From assembly GCF_002563675.1 (NCBI RefSeq), contig NZ_PDJC01000001.1, forward strand, positions 744,001-808,000: DNA of 64,000 nt, given 5' to 3'. Positions 41,603 through 51,995 of this stretch are shown in pieces (position 1 is the first letter of the stretch; every line of letters starts with the position of its first letter). Both the position numbers and the translations under genes were made by a program. This DNA comes from Propionicimonas paludicola. GTDB lineage: Bacteria; Actinomycetota; Actinomycetes; Propionibacteriales; Propionibacteriaceae. The notes under the pieces are model-generated. The model was not told the DNA's origin. It did not search any database and saw only the letters and a list, made by a program, of their open reading frames with translations.

Positions 41603-42010
41603 TCAGTCGGCGAGGATGGCGCAGGCCGCGCAGCGGCCGAAGAGCTCCAGCTCGTGCTGAATCTCGGTGAACTGATGGACGCGGGCTACCTGGCGGGTCC
41701 ACTCTTCGAAGTCCGGCGGCGTGATCTCGACGGTCTTGCCGCAGTAGCGGCAGGTCAGGTGGTGGTGATGGCCGGTGGAGCAGGCGCGATAGGCCGACTG
41801 GCCGTCGTGGGTCCGGATGCAGTCCACCTGGCCGGACTCGGCCATCTGCTGCAAGGTGCGGTAGACGGTGGCCAACCCGACCGCCTGGTCGCGCTCGCGG
41901 AGCATGGCGTGGACTTCCTGGGCGGTACGGAACTCGTCCAGGGTGGCCATGATGGTGCCGACGGCGGCTCGTTGACGGGTCCGCCGGGGCGGGGTGTTAG
42001 TGCTCGTCAT
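41603..42010 (-). CDS. zur: Zinc uptake regulator Zur (Fur family)
   Basis: Zn-dependent repressor of 135 residues. DNA-binding part: RTAQEVHAMLRERDQAVGLATVYRTLQQMAESGQVD. Metal part: HHHHLTCRYCGKTVEI and the C-terminal GRCAAC pair that holds structural zinc. ATG 42010 overlaps the 3' end of znuB by 14 nt, so the regulator is made from the operon it controls. A Zur-box at znuA supports Zur rather than Fur function. Confidence 0.93.
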   Translation of the reverse strand: MTSTNTPPRRTRQRAAVGTIMATLDEFRTAQEVHAMLRERDQAVGLATVYRTLQQMAESGQVDCIRTHDGQSAYRACSTGHHHHLTCRYCGKTVEITPPDFEEWTRQVARVHQFTEIQHELELFGRCAACAILAD

Positions 42011-42986
42011 AGTGGTCTCCATGGGGGGCGTGCCGGTGGCCGTCGTGGACATAGTCGGTGTGATCGCCATGGGTCAGCGCCAGGTGTCCACAGCCCGGCC
42101 CGTGCTCATGGCTCTGGTGCGGCTGGGTGGCCTCGTGAGGCAGTGGCTCGGGATCGACGGTCTCGATCACCGGTGCCGCCCGGCGCGACCGCAGCCAGTT
42201 GCCCAACGGGACGCTGATGATGAAGCCGATGATCGTGAGAACGACGATCAGCGAGCCGGGGGCTGCGTTCAGGTAGTAGGACCCGATCACTCCGCCGACC
42301 GCCGCGACCACCCCCAGGCCGAGAGCCAGCGCGAACGATCGTCGGAAGCCGACCAGCAAGTTGTTGGCGGTGGCGACCGGAACCACCATCAGCGCCGACA
42401 CCATCAACAGCCCCACGGTGCGCATCGAGACTGTCACGGTGATGGCGGCCAGGATCACGATCAGCAGGTTGTACGCCCGCACCCGCAGTCCCAGCACCTT
42501 GGCGAAGGCCTCATCGGTGCAGACCGCGAACAGTTGCGGCATCAGCCCGATCGCGGCCGCCAGGACCAGGATGGCCAGGCCGAGGATCAGCCACAGGTCG
42601 CCCGGGCTGACGGTGAGCAGTGATCCGAACAGGTAGTTGCCGAGGTTTCCGGTGCCCTGGCCGACCAGCCCGGCCAGCAGGACGCCGGTGGCCAGGCCGC
42701 CGTAGAACAGGATGGCCATGGCCACGTCGGCGCTGGCCTTGCCGGACTCACGCAGCAACTCGATCACGACCGCGCCGAGGATGGCCACGATCACCGCCAT
42801 CGGTAGCGGCGCCGTCCCGGTGGCCAGGGCCAGGCCGACCCCGGCGATGGCAACGTGGCCCAGGCCGTCGCCGAGGAGGCTCAGCCGTCGTTGCACGATG
42901 TAGCTGCCGATGGCCGGCGAGGTGATGCCGGCCAGGACGGCGGCGATCAGGGCCCGCTGGATGAAGACGAGGCTCAGGATGTCCAT
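41997..42986 (-). CDS. znuB: Zinc ABC transporter permease with His-rich C-terminal tail
   Basis: Channel subunit of the ZnuABC importer. The 329-residue protein has about eight hydrophobic segments (ABC-3 family), beginning IQRALIAAVLAGITSPAIGSY with LSLLGDGLGHVAIAGVG. Its last about 46 residues are hydrophilic and contain 13 histidines plus one Cys, a probable cytoplasmic zinc-binding extension that standard ZnuB lacks. ATGA overlap with znuC at 42986. Confidence 0.93.
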   Translation of the reverse strand: MDILSLVFIQRALIAAVLAGITSPAIGSYIVQRRLSLLGDGLGHVAIAGVGLALATGTAPLPMAVIVAILGAVVIELLRESGKASADVAMAILFYGGLATGVLLAGLVGQGTGNLGNYLFGSLLTVSPGDLWLILGLAILVLAAAIGLMPQLFAVCTDEAFAKVLGLRVRAYNLLIVILAAITVTVSMRTVGLLMVSALMVVPVATANNLLVGFRRSFALALGLGVVAAVGGVIGSYYLNAAPGSLIVVLTIIGFIISVPLGNWLRSRRAAPVIETVDPEPLPHEATQPHQSHEHGPGCGHLALTHGDHTDYVHDGHRHAPHGDHYDEH

Positions 42987-43750
42987 CAGGCGACTCCCTC
43001 GCCGATGCCGGTCATCAGCCGCGGACGGGTGAGGCCGGGCGAATCGTGGTGGGGGGCGGGGTGTTCGGGCGGAGCGCCGGTGTGGATGACTCGTCCCTCG
43101 CGCAGCACGATCGAGTTGGTCAGCAGGGGAGCCAGGGCGCCGGTCTCGTGGAGGACCACCAAGACGGTGGTGCCGGCGGCGTTGAGTCGTCCGATCAGTT
43201 CGGCCAGTTCGTCCTGCACCCGCAGATCGACGCCGGCGAACGGCTCGTCCATCACCAGCAGCTCCGCCTCGGTGGCCAGCGCGCGAGCGATCAGAACCCG
43301 CTGCTGCTGGCCGCCGGAGAGCTCGATGAATGGTGTGTTGGCCCGCTCCAGCAGGCCGACCTCGGTGAGTGCAGCCTCGATCTGCGCGTGATCGCGCGGA
43401 CTGAGCGGACGGAACGCGCGCCGGTGGGCAAGCCGCCCCGAGGAGACCACCTCGCGCACGGTGGCCTGCTTGATCACCACTGCGCCGCGCTGAGGGACGT
43501 AGCCGACCCGGTGCCAATCGCGGAAGCTCTCCAGCGGGGTTCCGAACAGAGTGATGGTGCCGCGCTGATGGGGAATCAGCCCGAGCAGGGCTCGGACCAG
43601 GGTGGTCTTGCCCGAGCCGTTACCGCCCATCAGGGCGGTCAGCTCTCCCGAGCCGACCGCCACTGATACCTCGCGCAGGATGGGCAAGCCACCCAACTCG
43701 ACCAGCAGTGACTCGGTGCTGATCACCGAGCCCGGCTGGTCTAGCTGCAT
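42986..43750 (-). CDS. znuC: Zinc ABC transporter ATP-binding protein
   Basis: ATPase of the zinc importer, 254 residues. Walker A MGGNGSGKTT near residue 42, signature LSGGQQQRVLIARAL, Walker B LLVMDEPFAGVD, H-loop VLHET. GGNGSGKT rather than GPNGAGKT is typical of metal-type ATPases. Overlaps znuA by 10 nt and znuB by 3 nt. Confidence 0.93.
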   Translation of the reverse strand: MQLDQPGSVISTESLLVELGGLPILREVSVAVGSGELTALMGGNGSGKTTLVRALLGLIPHQRGTITLFGTPLESFRDWHRVGYVPQRGAVVIKQATVREVVSSGRLAHRRAFRPLSPRDHAQIEAALTEVGLLERANTPFIELSGGQQQRVLIARALATEAELLVMDEPFAGVDLRVQDELAELIGRLNAAGTTVLVVLHETGALAPLLTNSIVLREGRVIHTGAPPEHPAPHHDSPGLTRPRLMTGIGEGVA

Positions 43751-44697
43751 CCGTTCGCCTCCTGTAGCGCCTTCAGGTTGGACTGCATCACTTCAAGGTA
43801 GTTAGTGCCGGCCGAGTTGGCGGTGATGCCCTCGATCGGATCCAGTACCGCCGACTTCAGCCCCAGGTCCCCGGCGATCGACTTGGCGACCGCGGGCGAG
43901 ACAAGGGTCTCGAAGAAGATCGTAGTCACCCCGGACTGCTTGGCCAGCTTCTGTACCTCGGCGATCCGGGCCGCCGTGGGCTCCTCGGTGGCGTCGATAC
44001 CGGCGATCGGGATCTGGGTCAGGCCGTAGTCGCGGGCCAGGTAGGCGAAGGCTGCGTGGCTGGTGACGAAGTCCTTGCGCTGGCAGGTGGCCAGGCCGCT
44101 GGTGTAGGCCTCACTGAGGTTCTTCAGGTCGGCGACCAGCTTGTCGGTGTTGGCGTTCAGGGTTGTCGCCAGTTCGGGATGGGCCTGGCTGAGTGCGGTG
44201 TCGACGGTCTTGGCCATCGTGATCATGTTGGCCGGAGACAGCCAGATGTGCGGGTCATGGGCGCCGGGCTTAGGAGCCTCGCCCTCTTCAGCGGCGGCCG
44301 GGTCAAGCAGCGCCAGGCCGGTGGAGGCGTCGATGGCCAGCTTCGGCGGGGAGGCCTTGAGGGCGTCGTCCACGGCTGCCTGGAAGCCGGCGATGTAGAT
44401 CAGCGCATCGGAGGAACCCAGGTCGGCCATCTGCTTGGCGGTGAGTTCGAGATCGTGCGGCTCGGCGCCCGGTGCGGTCAGGTTGGTCACGGTGGCGGAG
44501 TCGCCAGCGATCCGCTGCGCCAGGAACTCCAGCGGGTAGGCGGCAACGGTGAGCTTCAGCGTGGTGGTGGTGGGGGCAGCCGCGCTGCCCGAGGAAGCGG
44601 CGGACGTGGTGGCGGCCGGTGCGCCGGTGGTGCACCCGGCGAGGAGAACCACGGCGCTGGCCAGCCCGGCGATCCGGGCACCCTGAGTGATCTTCAT
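43741..44697 (-). CDS. znuA: Zinc-binding lipoprotein of the ZnuABC importer
   Basis: Cluster A-I metal-binding protein, 318 residues. Lipobox VLLAGC (Cys about 22). Metal ligands are visible: EPHDLELT, HDPHIWLSP, TSHAAFAYLARDYG and an acidic residue near the C-terminus in VLDPIEG. The His-rich loop of many ZnuA proteins is reduced to a short acidic segment (EEGEAPKPGAHDPH). It begins inside a Zur box and seems to be translated from a leaderless message. Confidence 0.93.
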   Translation of the reverse strand: MKITQGARIAGLASAVVLLAGCTTGAPAATTSAASSGSAAAPTTTTLKLTVAAYPLEFLAQRIAGDSATVTNLTAPGAEPHDLELTAKQMADLGSSDALIYIAGFQAAVDDALKASPPKLAIDASTGLALLDPAAAEEGEAPKPGAHDPHIWLSPANMITMAKTVDTALSQAHPELATTLNANTDKLVADLKNLSEAYTSGLATCQRKDFVTSHAAFAYLARDYGLTQIPIAGIDATEEPTAARIAEVQKLAKQSGVTTIFFETLVSPAVAKSIAGDLGLKSAVLDPIEGITANSAGTNYLEVMQSNLKALQEANGCS

Positions 44698-44711
44698 GAA
44701 AATGATTATCA
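44697..44711. promoter_or_regulatory. Zur box at znuA
   Basis: TGAAAATGATTATCA is a near-perfect actinobacterial Zur site. It covers the minus-strand -10 GATAAT (44710-44705), which is 7 nt before the ATG, and touches the start codon. Confidence 0.88.
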
Positions 44712-44749
44712 GTTATCGTGCGGGCTCGGGTCAAACCGGGCCCGCAAGC

Positions 44750-44755
44750 TAGGCT
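44750..44755 (+). promoter_or_regulatory. -10 box TAGGCT of the ABM-domain gene, leaderless type
   Basis: TAGGCT ends 6 nt before the GTG at 44762; no ribosome-binding site. Confidence 0.5.
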
Positions 44756-44761
44756 CGACCC

Positions 44762-45073
44762 GTGCTGGTGGTGAGCAGATTCCGGGTGCCGAGCGAGGTC
44801 GGCGGCTTCGTGGATGCAGCGACGGCTGCGGCCGAGAGGTTCCGCTCGTCGGCGGGCTGCCAGTCGGCCGAGGTGGTGCAGAACCTGGACGAGCCCGAGC
44901 TGTGGGCGCTGGTCAGCAGCTGGGCCGATGTCGGCTCCTACCGCAGGGCATTCAACGGCACCGAGGCGAAGCTGGTGCTGATTCCGCTGCTCTCGTTGGC
45001 CATCGACGAGCCCAGCGCCTACGACGAGCCCAATCAGGTCGGCCTGAACCGCCCGCGTGGGACGCTAGGCTAG
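44762..45073 (+). CDS. Antibiotic biosynthesis monooxygenase (ABM)-like domain protein
   Basis: A 103-residue single-domain protein resembling the ferredoxin-like ABM fold: a beta strand with [10 protein letters not shown], a helix with [24 protein letters not shown] and [19 protein letters not shown]. Such proteins are small monooxygenases, haem-degrading enzymes or unknowns; nothing here decides which. Its 3' end holds the likely glyS -10 box (TAGGCT, 45066-45071). Confidence 0.7.
   Translation: MLVVSRFRVPSEVGGFVDAATAAAERFRSSAGCQSAEVVQNLDEPELWALVSSWADVGSYRRAFNGTEAKLVLIPLLSLAIDEPSAYDEPNQVGLNRPRGTLG
45066..45071 (+). promoter_or_regulatory. Probable -10 box of glyS
   Basis: TAGGCT overlapping the stop of the preceding gene; gives a leader of about 40 nt carrying GAGGAG (45108-45113) before the glyS GTG. 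Confidence 0.45.
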
Positions 45074-45119
45074 ACCGGCTGCCAGCCGGGCAGCATGTCG
45101 CGACGACGAGGAGTGCCCA

Positions 45120-46499
<1,380 letters not shown>

Positions 46500-46532
46500 A
46501 TCGCGGCCGCGGGGCGCCTGGACGCCCGCAGG

Positions 46533-46538
46533 TAGGCT
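46533..46538 (+). promoter_or_regulatory. Probable -10 box of dusB
   Basis: TAGGCT 24 nt before the ATG, with GGGAGG between, so this message has a short leader. Confidence 0.4.
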
Positions 46539-46562
46539 GACCGGGTTCAGCTGGGAGGTGGA

Positions 46563-47708
46563 ATGACCGAGCCGCTGGTTCTGCGCGCGCCCTCGGGCGG
46601 CACTCTGGAGGTGCCGCTGCCGGTGGTGCTCGCTCCCATGGCCGGGATCACCAATGCGGCCTATCGGCAGCTGTGCCGCGAGCAGGGCGCCGGCCTCTAT
46701 GTGGCCGAGATGATCACCTCGCGGGGCGTGGTGGAGCGGATCCCCAAGACCTTCGACATGCTCCGGTTCGGGGCGGACGAGACTGTCCGCTCGGTGCAGC
46801 TGTATGGCGTCGAGCCGAAGGTGATCGCCGGTGCCACCGAGATTCTGTGCGCGGAGTTCGGGGTCAACCACGTCGATTTGAACTTCGGCTGCCCGGTCCC
46901 CAAGGTGACCCGGCGTGGTGGGGGAGGCGTGCTGCCCTGGAAGCGGGACCGGCTGGCCGCCATCCTGAAGGCCACGGTGGCCGCCGCCGATCGCTACGGC
47001 GTCCCGGTCACCATGAAGACCCGGATGGGGATCGACGCCGATCATCTGACCTACCTGGACGCCGGCAAGATCGCCGAGGACGCGGGCTGTGCGGCCATTG
47101 CCTTGCACGGGCGCACCGTCCAGCAGGCCTACTCCGGCCATGCCGACTGGGACGCCATCACGGCCCTGGTCGAGGCGGTCCGCATTCCGGTGCTCGGCAA
47201 CGGCGACATCTGGGAGGCCAGTGATGCGCTGGCCATGGTCGAACAGACCGGCTGTGCAGGAGTGGTGGTCGGTCGCGGCTGCCTGGGCCGTCCCTGGCTG
47301 TTCCGGGACCTGGCCGACGCCTTCACCGGCTCCGACCAGCGCACCCTGCCGACCCTCGGCGAGGTGGCCGCCATGGTCCGTCGCCACGCCGAACTGCTGG
47401 CCGGACTGTACGGCGAGAAGCACGGGCTGACCGACCTGCGCAAGCACATGGCCTGGTACTTCAAGGGCTTCGGAGTCGGCGGCGAGCTGCGCCGCGGGCT
47501 GGCCATGGTGTCCTCCTTCGCCGAACTGGACGCTCTGCTGGCCCAGTTGGAGGCCGATCAGCCATTCCCGGCCGTCGATCTGGGCGCCCCCCGTGGGCGC
47601 CAAGGAACCCCGAGGGAGCACGTGGTCCTGCCCTACGGCTGGCTGGACTCCCAGGTGTTGGGTGACGCCGACCTCAGCGCGGCCGAGTCGGACGCGTCCG
47701 GCGGCTGA
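46563..47708 (+). CDS. dusB: tRNA-dihydrouridine synthase (DusB-like)
   Basis: FMN-dependent reduction of uridines in tRNA D-loops. The 381-residue TIM-barrel has LAPMAGITNAAYRQLCRE, the catalytic-Cys motif LNFGCPVPKVTRRGGGG near 103-119, TMKTRMGI, LHGRTVQQAYSG, and VVVGRGCLGRPWLF for FMN phosphate. The four consecutive glycines replace the usual GSG/GAG element. Target uridine cannot be read. GGGAGG precedes the ATG; converges with the ROK kinase gene, stops 2 nt apart. Confidence 0.93.
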   Translation: MTEPLVLRAPSGGTLEVPLPVVLAPMAGITNAAYRQLCREQGAGLYVAEMITSRGVVERIPKTFDMLRFGADETVRSVQLYGVEPKVIAGATEILCAEFGVNHVDLNFGCPVPKVTRRGGGGVLPWKRDRLAAILKATVAAADRYGVPVTMKTRMGIDADHLTYLDAGKIAEDAGCAAIALHGRTVQQAYSGHADWDAITALVEAVRIPVLGNGDIWEASDALAMVEQTGCAGVVVGRGCLGRPWLFRDLADAFTGSDQRTLPTLGEVAAMVRRHAELLAGLYGEKHGLTDLRKHMAWYFKGFGVGGELRRGLAMVSSFAELDALLAQLEADQPFPAVDLGAPRGRQGTPREHVVLPYGWLDSQVLGDADLSAAESDASGG

Positions 47709-47710
47709 GG

Positions 47711-48649
47711 CTACAGCGACTCGCCGAGCAGCCGAGCCTGGGTCTGTTCCTGGCCGATCAGGGCCGCCCCAACGGCAGCGACCGGACTGTCGGCAGGGAC
47801 CTGGTGGAGCCGGGGGCCGAGCTCCAGTGAGGCCAGAAAGGCCGATGATCGAGCTCTGCCGGCCAACTCGGCTCGAAGGCTCTCCAGGAGGCCTCGGCAG
47901 TTGTGGATCACTCCGCCATTGAGTGCGATCACGCTGGAGCCGTGGGCCAGGGCCATCACCAGGATGGCGGTGGTCATGCTGGTCAGCAGCCGGTCCGCCT
48001 CGATCCCGGCGTGGGGATCGCCGTCGGCTGCCACCTCGAGCAGGCTCGGCAGCTCCAGGCCGTGCGCGGCGAGCCGCAGGCTGAGCGGGCCGCCGCCGGC
48101 CGTCAGCTCCAGGCAGCCGCGCTGCCCGCACAGGCATTGCTGACCGTGTGGGTCGACACTCAGGTGGCCGATCTCGCCGGCCACATTGTCCAGGCCGCGG
48201 ATCAGTCGTCCCTCGCGGATCGCGGCGGCGGCGACACCGGTCCCGAAGTTCAGGTAGAGCAGGTTGCCGGCGGCGTCCGGAAGCTGGCTCACCACACCGA
48301 ACGCAGCAGCCTTCACGTCGTTCTCGACCGCGACCGGGAGGCCCAGGTGTTCCATGAGCAGAGCACCCAGTGGGAGCTCGTCCACGTGCAGGTTCACGGC
48401 GGTGTGGACGACGCCGGTGGCTGGGTCCACGCGTCCGGGAATGCCGACTCCGACGGCTGCGACCTCGGCGAGCGAGCAGCCGGCCGATGCGGTGACCGCG
48501 GCGACCGCTTCCCGCGCAGTGGCCATCACGCCGTCCGCACCCGGACGGCTGGGCCGGCGTACTTCGGACACGAGGCGGCCGGCAGGGTCGAGAACGATGG
48601 CGTGGGTCTTCGTCCCACCGATGTCCAGGCCTACCAGCAGTCCGCTCAT
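47711..48649 (-). CDS. ROK-family sugar kinase, probable N-acetylglucosamine kinase
   Basis: A 312-residue ATP-dependent hexose kinase. Phosphate loop LDIGGTKTHAIV near residue 8, catalytic Asp in AVENDVKAAAFG, and the ROK zinc motif GEIGHLSVDPHGQQCLCGQRGC. No HTH domain, so it is an enzyme rather than a repressor. ATGA overlap with the NagZ-type gene argues for a GlcNAc-type product of that hydrolase as the substrate; glucose is the alternative. Confidence 0.88.
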   Translation of the reverse strand: MSGLLVGLDIGGTKTHAIVLDPAGRLVSEVRRPSRPGADGVMATAREAVAAVTASAGCSLAEVAAVGVGIPGRVDPATGVVHTAVNLHVDELPLGALLMEHLGLPVAVENDVKAAAFGVVSQLPDAAGNLLYLNFGTGVAAAAIREGRLIRGLDNVAGEIGHLSVDPHGQQCLCGQRGCLELTAGGGPLSLRLAAHGLELPSLLEVAADGDPHAGIEADRLLTSMTTAILVMALAHGSSVIALNGGVIHNCRGLLESLRAELAGRARSSAFLASLELGPRLHQVPADSPVAAVGAALIGQEQTQARLLGESL

Positions 48650-50100
48650 CGGCTTCCCTTCGCCAGGAGGTGCAGCAATGCGAGCATCGTCGCCCTGCCC
48701 GCGCCGAAGGTTGCCACGTCAGCCTCGATGGCTCCCGGAGAGGGCCACCCCTCTTCGACCACGAGCACTGGCCGACCAGTTCGGCGCAGGTGCAGGACCG
48801 CCTCGCGCAGGAATGGTATCCGGTTGAGATCGCGCCCTTGGGCGATGATCTCCGAGCGCGGGTATTGGGCGAGAACCGCAGCCAACTCGTCCAGATCGGA
48901 CGCGCTGGCGCAGGTCGCGCCGGGCAGCACCTCATCGATGGACCCCAGGTGCTCGGCCAGGCCCCACGGCGTCTCGCCGGCGGCGATGTTCGGTGCGGAG
49001 TGGAGCTGCAGCAGCAGGGGAGCGTGCTGGGCCGGGATCGGCCCCCGCACGGCGAAGCCGCGGCTGTCCAGGCGAGGGGGATCGACAACCTCGGGCCGGG
49101 CGGACTGGCGCGCTGTGCGGCACCGCTCGCCGAGCGCTTGGGTTCGTGCAGCGGCGTCGAGTAGCCGGGCCGGGTCCAGGCGTCCGGCGTCCACGGCGGC
49201 ACGCAGCTCGGCCCGGATCCCGGCGATCTGATCGCCGGTGTTGCCCGAGCCGATGCACAGCAGATCCGCACCCGCGCTCAGGGCGCTGATCGCGGCTTCG
49301 GCGATTCCACGTCCGGCACTGGCCCCGGCCATGTCGAGCGCGTCGGTGACGATCACTCCGGTGAAGCCGAGCTCATCGCGAAGCAGGCCGAGGATCGGTG
49401 CCGACAAGGTGGCCGGCCGATCGGGGTCCAGCACAGGGACGACGATGTGCGAGGTCATCACGGCGGCCACTCCGGCCGCGACAGCAGCCCGGAATGGTGG
49501 CAACTCCCGTTCATGCAGTTGGTCGAGCGTGATGTCGAGCACCGGGAGATCCTTGTGAGAGTCTGCGGCGGTGTCTCCGTGGCCGGGGAAGTGCTTGGCG
49601 CAGGCTGCGACCCCGCTGCTCTGCAGGCCGCTGGTGTAGGCGGCAACGTGCGCGGACACCTGTGCGGTGTCGGCACCGAAGCTGCGCACACCGATCACCG
49701 GGTTCAGCGGGTTGGAGTTCACATCGGCAACCGGAGCCAGGTTCAGGTCGACCTCGACAGCTGCCAGTTCGGTGCCGATGGCTGCGGCGGTCATTCTGGT
49801 CAGCTCGAGGTCGTCTCGGCGACCGAGCAAGGCCGCTCCGGCGTACGGCGATCCGTCCGCGTGGTGCAGCCGGGTGACGTCCCCGCCCTCTTCGTCGATC
49901 GCAACCAGCGCGGACGGGTTGGCTCGGTGAATCGAGGCAGTCAGGGCCCGTAGCTGCTGGGTGCTCTCGACGTTGCTGGCGAACAGGCACACCGACCCGA
50001 GTCCGCCACGCAACTCGGCCTCCAGCCAAGCAGGTAGCTGCGGCCCGTCGAAGCCAGGCATCAGCACCCGGGCGATCGCCCGGTCCAACTCGTCAGTCAT
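48646..50100 (-). CDS. nagZ: GH3 beta-N-acetylhexosaminidase (NagZ type), cytoplasmic
   Basis: Retaining hydrolase of 484 residues without a signal peptide. It carries the NagZ signature KHFPGHGDTAADSHKDLP (general acid/base His-Asp dyad) near residue 170, and the nucleophile Asp in VIVTDALDM near 255. A C-terminal domain of about 130 residues follows the barrel. Being intracellular and beside an importer, it should split imported amino-sugar disaccharides (chitobiose or muropeptide sugars). Three nt separate it from the upstream permease gene. Confidence 0.88.
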   Translation of the reverse strand: MTDELDRAIARVLMPGFDGPQLPAWLEAELRGGLGSVCLFASNVESTQQLRALTASIHRANPSALVAIDEEGGDVTRLHHADGSPYAGAALLGRRDDLELTRMTAAAIGTELAAVEVDLNLAPVADVNSNPLNPVIGVRSFGADTAQVSAHVAAYTSGLQSSGVAACAKHFPGHGDTAADSHKDLPVLDITLDQLHERELPPFRAAVAAGVAAVMTSHIVVPVLDPDRPATLSAPILGLLRDELGFTGVIVTDALDMAGASAGRGIAEAAISALSAGADLLCIGSGNTGDQIAGIRAELRAAVDAGRLDPARLLDAAARTQALGERCRTARQSARPEVVDPPRLDSRGFAVRGPIPAQHAPLLLQLHSAPNIAAGETPWGLAEHLGSIDEVLPGATCASASDLDELAAVLAQYPRSEIIAQGRDLNRIPFLREAVLHLRRTGRPVLVVEEGWPSPGAIEADVATFGAGRATMLALLHLLAKGSR

Positions 50101-50103
50101 TGC

Positions 50104-50961
50104 TCAGCCCTTCACTGCCCCGGCGACCAGACCCGAGGTCAGCCGTCCCTGGACGATCAGGAAGAAGATGATCACCGGCACGGCTACCAGGGTGGACGCC
50201 GCCATCACCTGTCCCCAGTCCGTCTCTCTGGTCGCACTGGCCTGGACGAAGCCGCGCAGCCACAGCGGTAGCGTGCGGTACTCGTCCTTCTGCAGGATCA
50301 CCAAAGCAACGGTGAACTCGTTCCATGCCTGCAGGAAGGCGTACACCCCGGAGGCGACCAGCCCGGGAGCCAGCAGCGGGAAGGTGATCCGGAAGAACGC
50401 CTGGGTGCGGCTGCAGCCGTCGACCATGGCGGCCTCTTCGAGTTCGGCCGGCACCCCGGCGACGAAGCCGCGCAGCATCCAGATCGTGAAGGGCACCACG
50501 GCGGCGATGTAGATGATCGAGACGCCGATCACCGAGTTGAGCAGGTTGAGGGTGCTCATCATCTTGTACTGGGCGATGAACAGGCCCTCGGCGGGCAGCA
50601 TCTGGATGAACAGCACGGCCAGCACGAACGAGGTCCGTCCGCGGAACTTGAACCGGCTGATGGCCAGGGCGGCCAGGAAGGCGAACAGCAGACAGACCGC
50701 GACGGTGGTCAGCGTGATGGCCGCGCTCATCCCCAGCGCCGGCAGGAAGCTGCCCTGGCTGAGCACGGCCGCGAAGTTGTCCAGCGAACCCCCCGACGGC
50801 CAGAACCGCGGCGTGGTCGAGGTGAGCACGGAGTTGGGCAGCAGGGCGGAGTTGAGCATCCAGTACACCGGGAAGGCCCAGCCCATGGCGACCAGGATGG
50901 CCACTGCGCTGAGCACTGCCCGGCCCGGACGGAACCGCCGCCGGATCGTTGGGTGACTCAT
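50104..50961 (-). CDS. CUT1 sugar ABC transporter permease (MalG-like)
   Basis: A 285-residue membrane protein with about six hydrophobic segments. Typical MalG features are FPVYWMLNSALLPN near the N-terminus and the EAA loop AELEEAAMVDGCSRTQAFFRITFPLLAPG. ATG at 50961 overlaps the MalF-like gene (ATGA). No ATPase is encoded in this operon, so a shared MsiK-type ATPase elsewhere probably powers it, as is usual for actinobacterial CUT1 systems. Confidence 0.9.
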   Translation of the reverse strand: MSHPTIRRRFRPGRAVLSAVAILVAMGWAFPVYWMLNSALLPNSVLTSTTPRFWPSGGSLDNFAAVLSQGSFLPALGMSAAITLTTVAVCLLFAFLAALAISRFKFRGRTSFVLAVLFIQMLPAEGLFIAQYKMMSTLNLLNSVIGVSIIYIAAVVPFTIWMLRGFVAGVPAELEEAAMVDGCSRTQAFFRITFPLLAPGLVASGVYAFLQAWNEFTVALVILQKDEYRTLPLWLRGFVQASATRETDWGQVMAASTLVAVPVIIFFLIVQGRLTSGLVAGAVKG

Positions 50962-51893
50962 CAGGAGTCCTCCTTCATCAGGTGGACGACGTAGAAGGCG
51001 CTGAGCGCCAGGGTCAGCAGCAGGACGAAGATCGACAAGGCCGACGCCATCGCAAAGTCCGATGAGCCGACGCCGAGACGATAGATGTAGGTGCCCAGCA
51101 GGTCGGTGGACGAGGTGGGTGCGCCGGCGTCCTGCAACATCCGGATCTGGGCGAAGACTCGCAGGTCCCAGATCACCTGGAGCAGGCCGACGATCATCAG
51201 CACCGGCCGGATCATCGGCACGATGATGGCGAAGAAGCGCTTGACGCTGCCCGCCCCGTCCAGCGCGGCCGCCTCCATGATCTCCTCGGAGATCTGGGTC
51301 AGCCCGGCATAGATCGAGAACGCCACGAAGGGGACCGACATCCACACCACGATCACGGTGGCCACGAAGTAGAAGCTGAGCGGCTGTTCGAGCCAGTTGT
51401 GGTTGGTGAAGTCGAGTCCGAGGTTGGTGAGCAGCCAGTTGACCAGGCCGCGCCGCCAGTCGAAGACCCAGATCCACACGGTCATCACCGCGATCACCGG
51501 CATCGCCCAGGCCAGCAGCATGGAGATCTGGAGGATGAGCCGGGCCACCTTGCCCACGGCGTTCATCAGCAGGGCGATCAGCACTCCGAGGACTACCGTG
51601 ATGATCGCGTTGGTCAGGCAGAACGCGATCGAGCGGCCGACCACGGCCCAGGTCTGCGGATCGCTGAACAGCTGGCGGTAGTTCTCCAGCCCGACGAAGG
51701 CGGGCGGCTTGCCGAACTGCTGTGCGAGCCCGAACTTCTGCAGTGAGGTAAGGACCTGCCAGTACAAGGGGTAGCCGAGCGCGAACAGCAGCACGGCCAC
51801 GCTGGGAATCAGGAGCAGATACGGGGCCGGCCTGAACCGTCGCGGACGGGCGGTGGCCCGGTTGGCCGCGGTTGCAGAGCTGGTTGCTGACAT
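50961..51893 (-). CDS. CUT1 sugar ABC transporter permease (MalF-like)
   Basis: A 310-residue membrane protein with about six hydrophobic segments after an Arg/Ala-rich cytoplasmic start. Features: PYLLLIPSVAVLLFALGYPLYWQV, GLENYRQLFSDP and the EAA loop SEEIMEAAALDGAGSVKRFFAIIVPMI in two parts. Pairs with the MalG-like protein. A long hairpin separates it from the binding-protein gene. Confidence 0.9.
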   Translation of the reverse strand: MSATSSATAANRATARPRRFRPAPYLLLIPSVAVLLFALGYPLYWQVLTSLQKFGLAQQFGKPPAFVGLENYRQLFSDPQTWAVVGRSIAFCLTNAIITVVLGVLIALLMNAVGKVARLILQISMLLAWAMPVIAVMTVWIWVFDWRRGLVNWLLTNLGLDFTNHNWLEQPLSFYFVATVIVVWMSVPFVAFSIYAGLTQISEEIMEAAALDGAGSVKRFFAIIVPMIRPVLMIVGLLQVIWDLRVFAQIRMLQDAGAPTSSTDLLGTYIYRLGVGSSDFAMASALSIFVLLLTLALSAFYVVHLMKEDS

Positions 51894-51935
51894 CGCCGGA
51901 TCTTTCTGGCTTCGAGTGGAACGTCCTGGCGGGGG

Positions 51936-51974
51936 GACGTCCCTGGGCGGACGGTCTTGCCGCCCAGGGACGTC
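51936..51974 (-). terminator. Stem-loop between the CUT1 binding protein and permease genes
   Basis: Perfect 15-bp stem GACGTCCCTGGGCGG with its complement (51936-51950 and 51960-51974) and a 9-nt loop; no U-tract. Confidence 0.85.
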
Positions 51975-51995
51975 TTCAGTGTGACGGTCGGCTGA

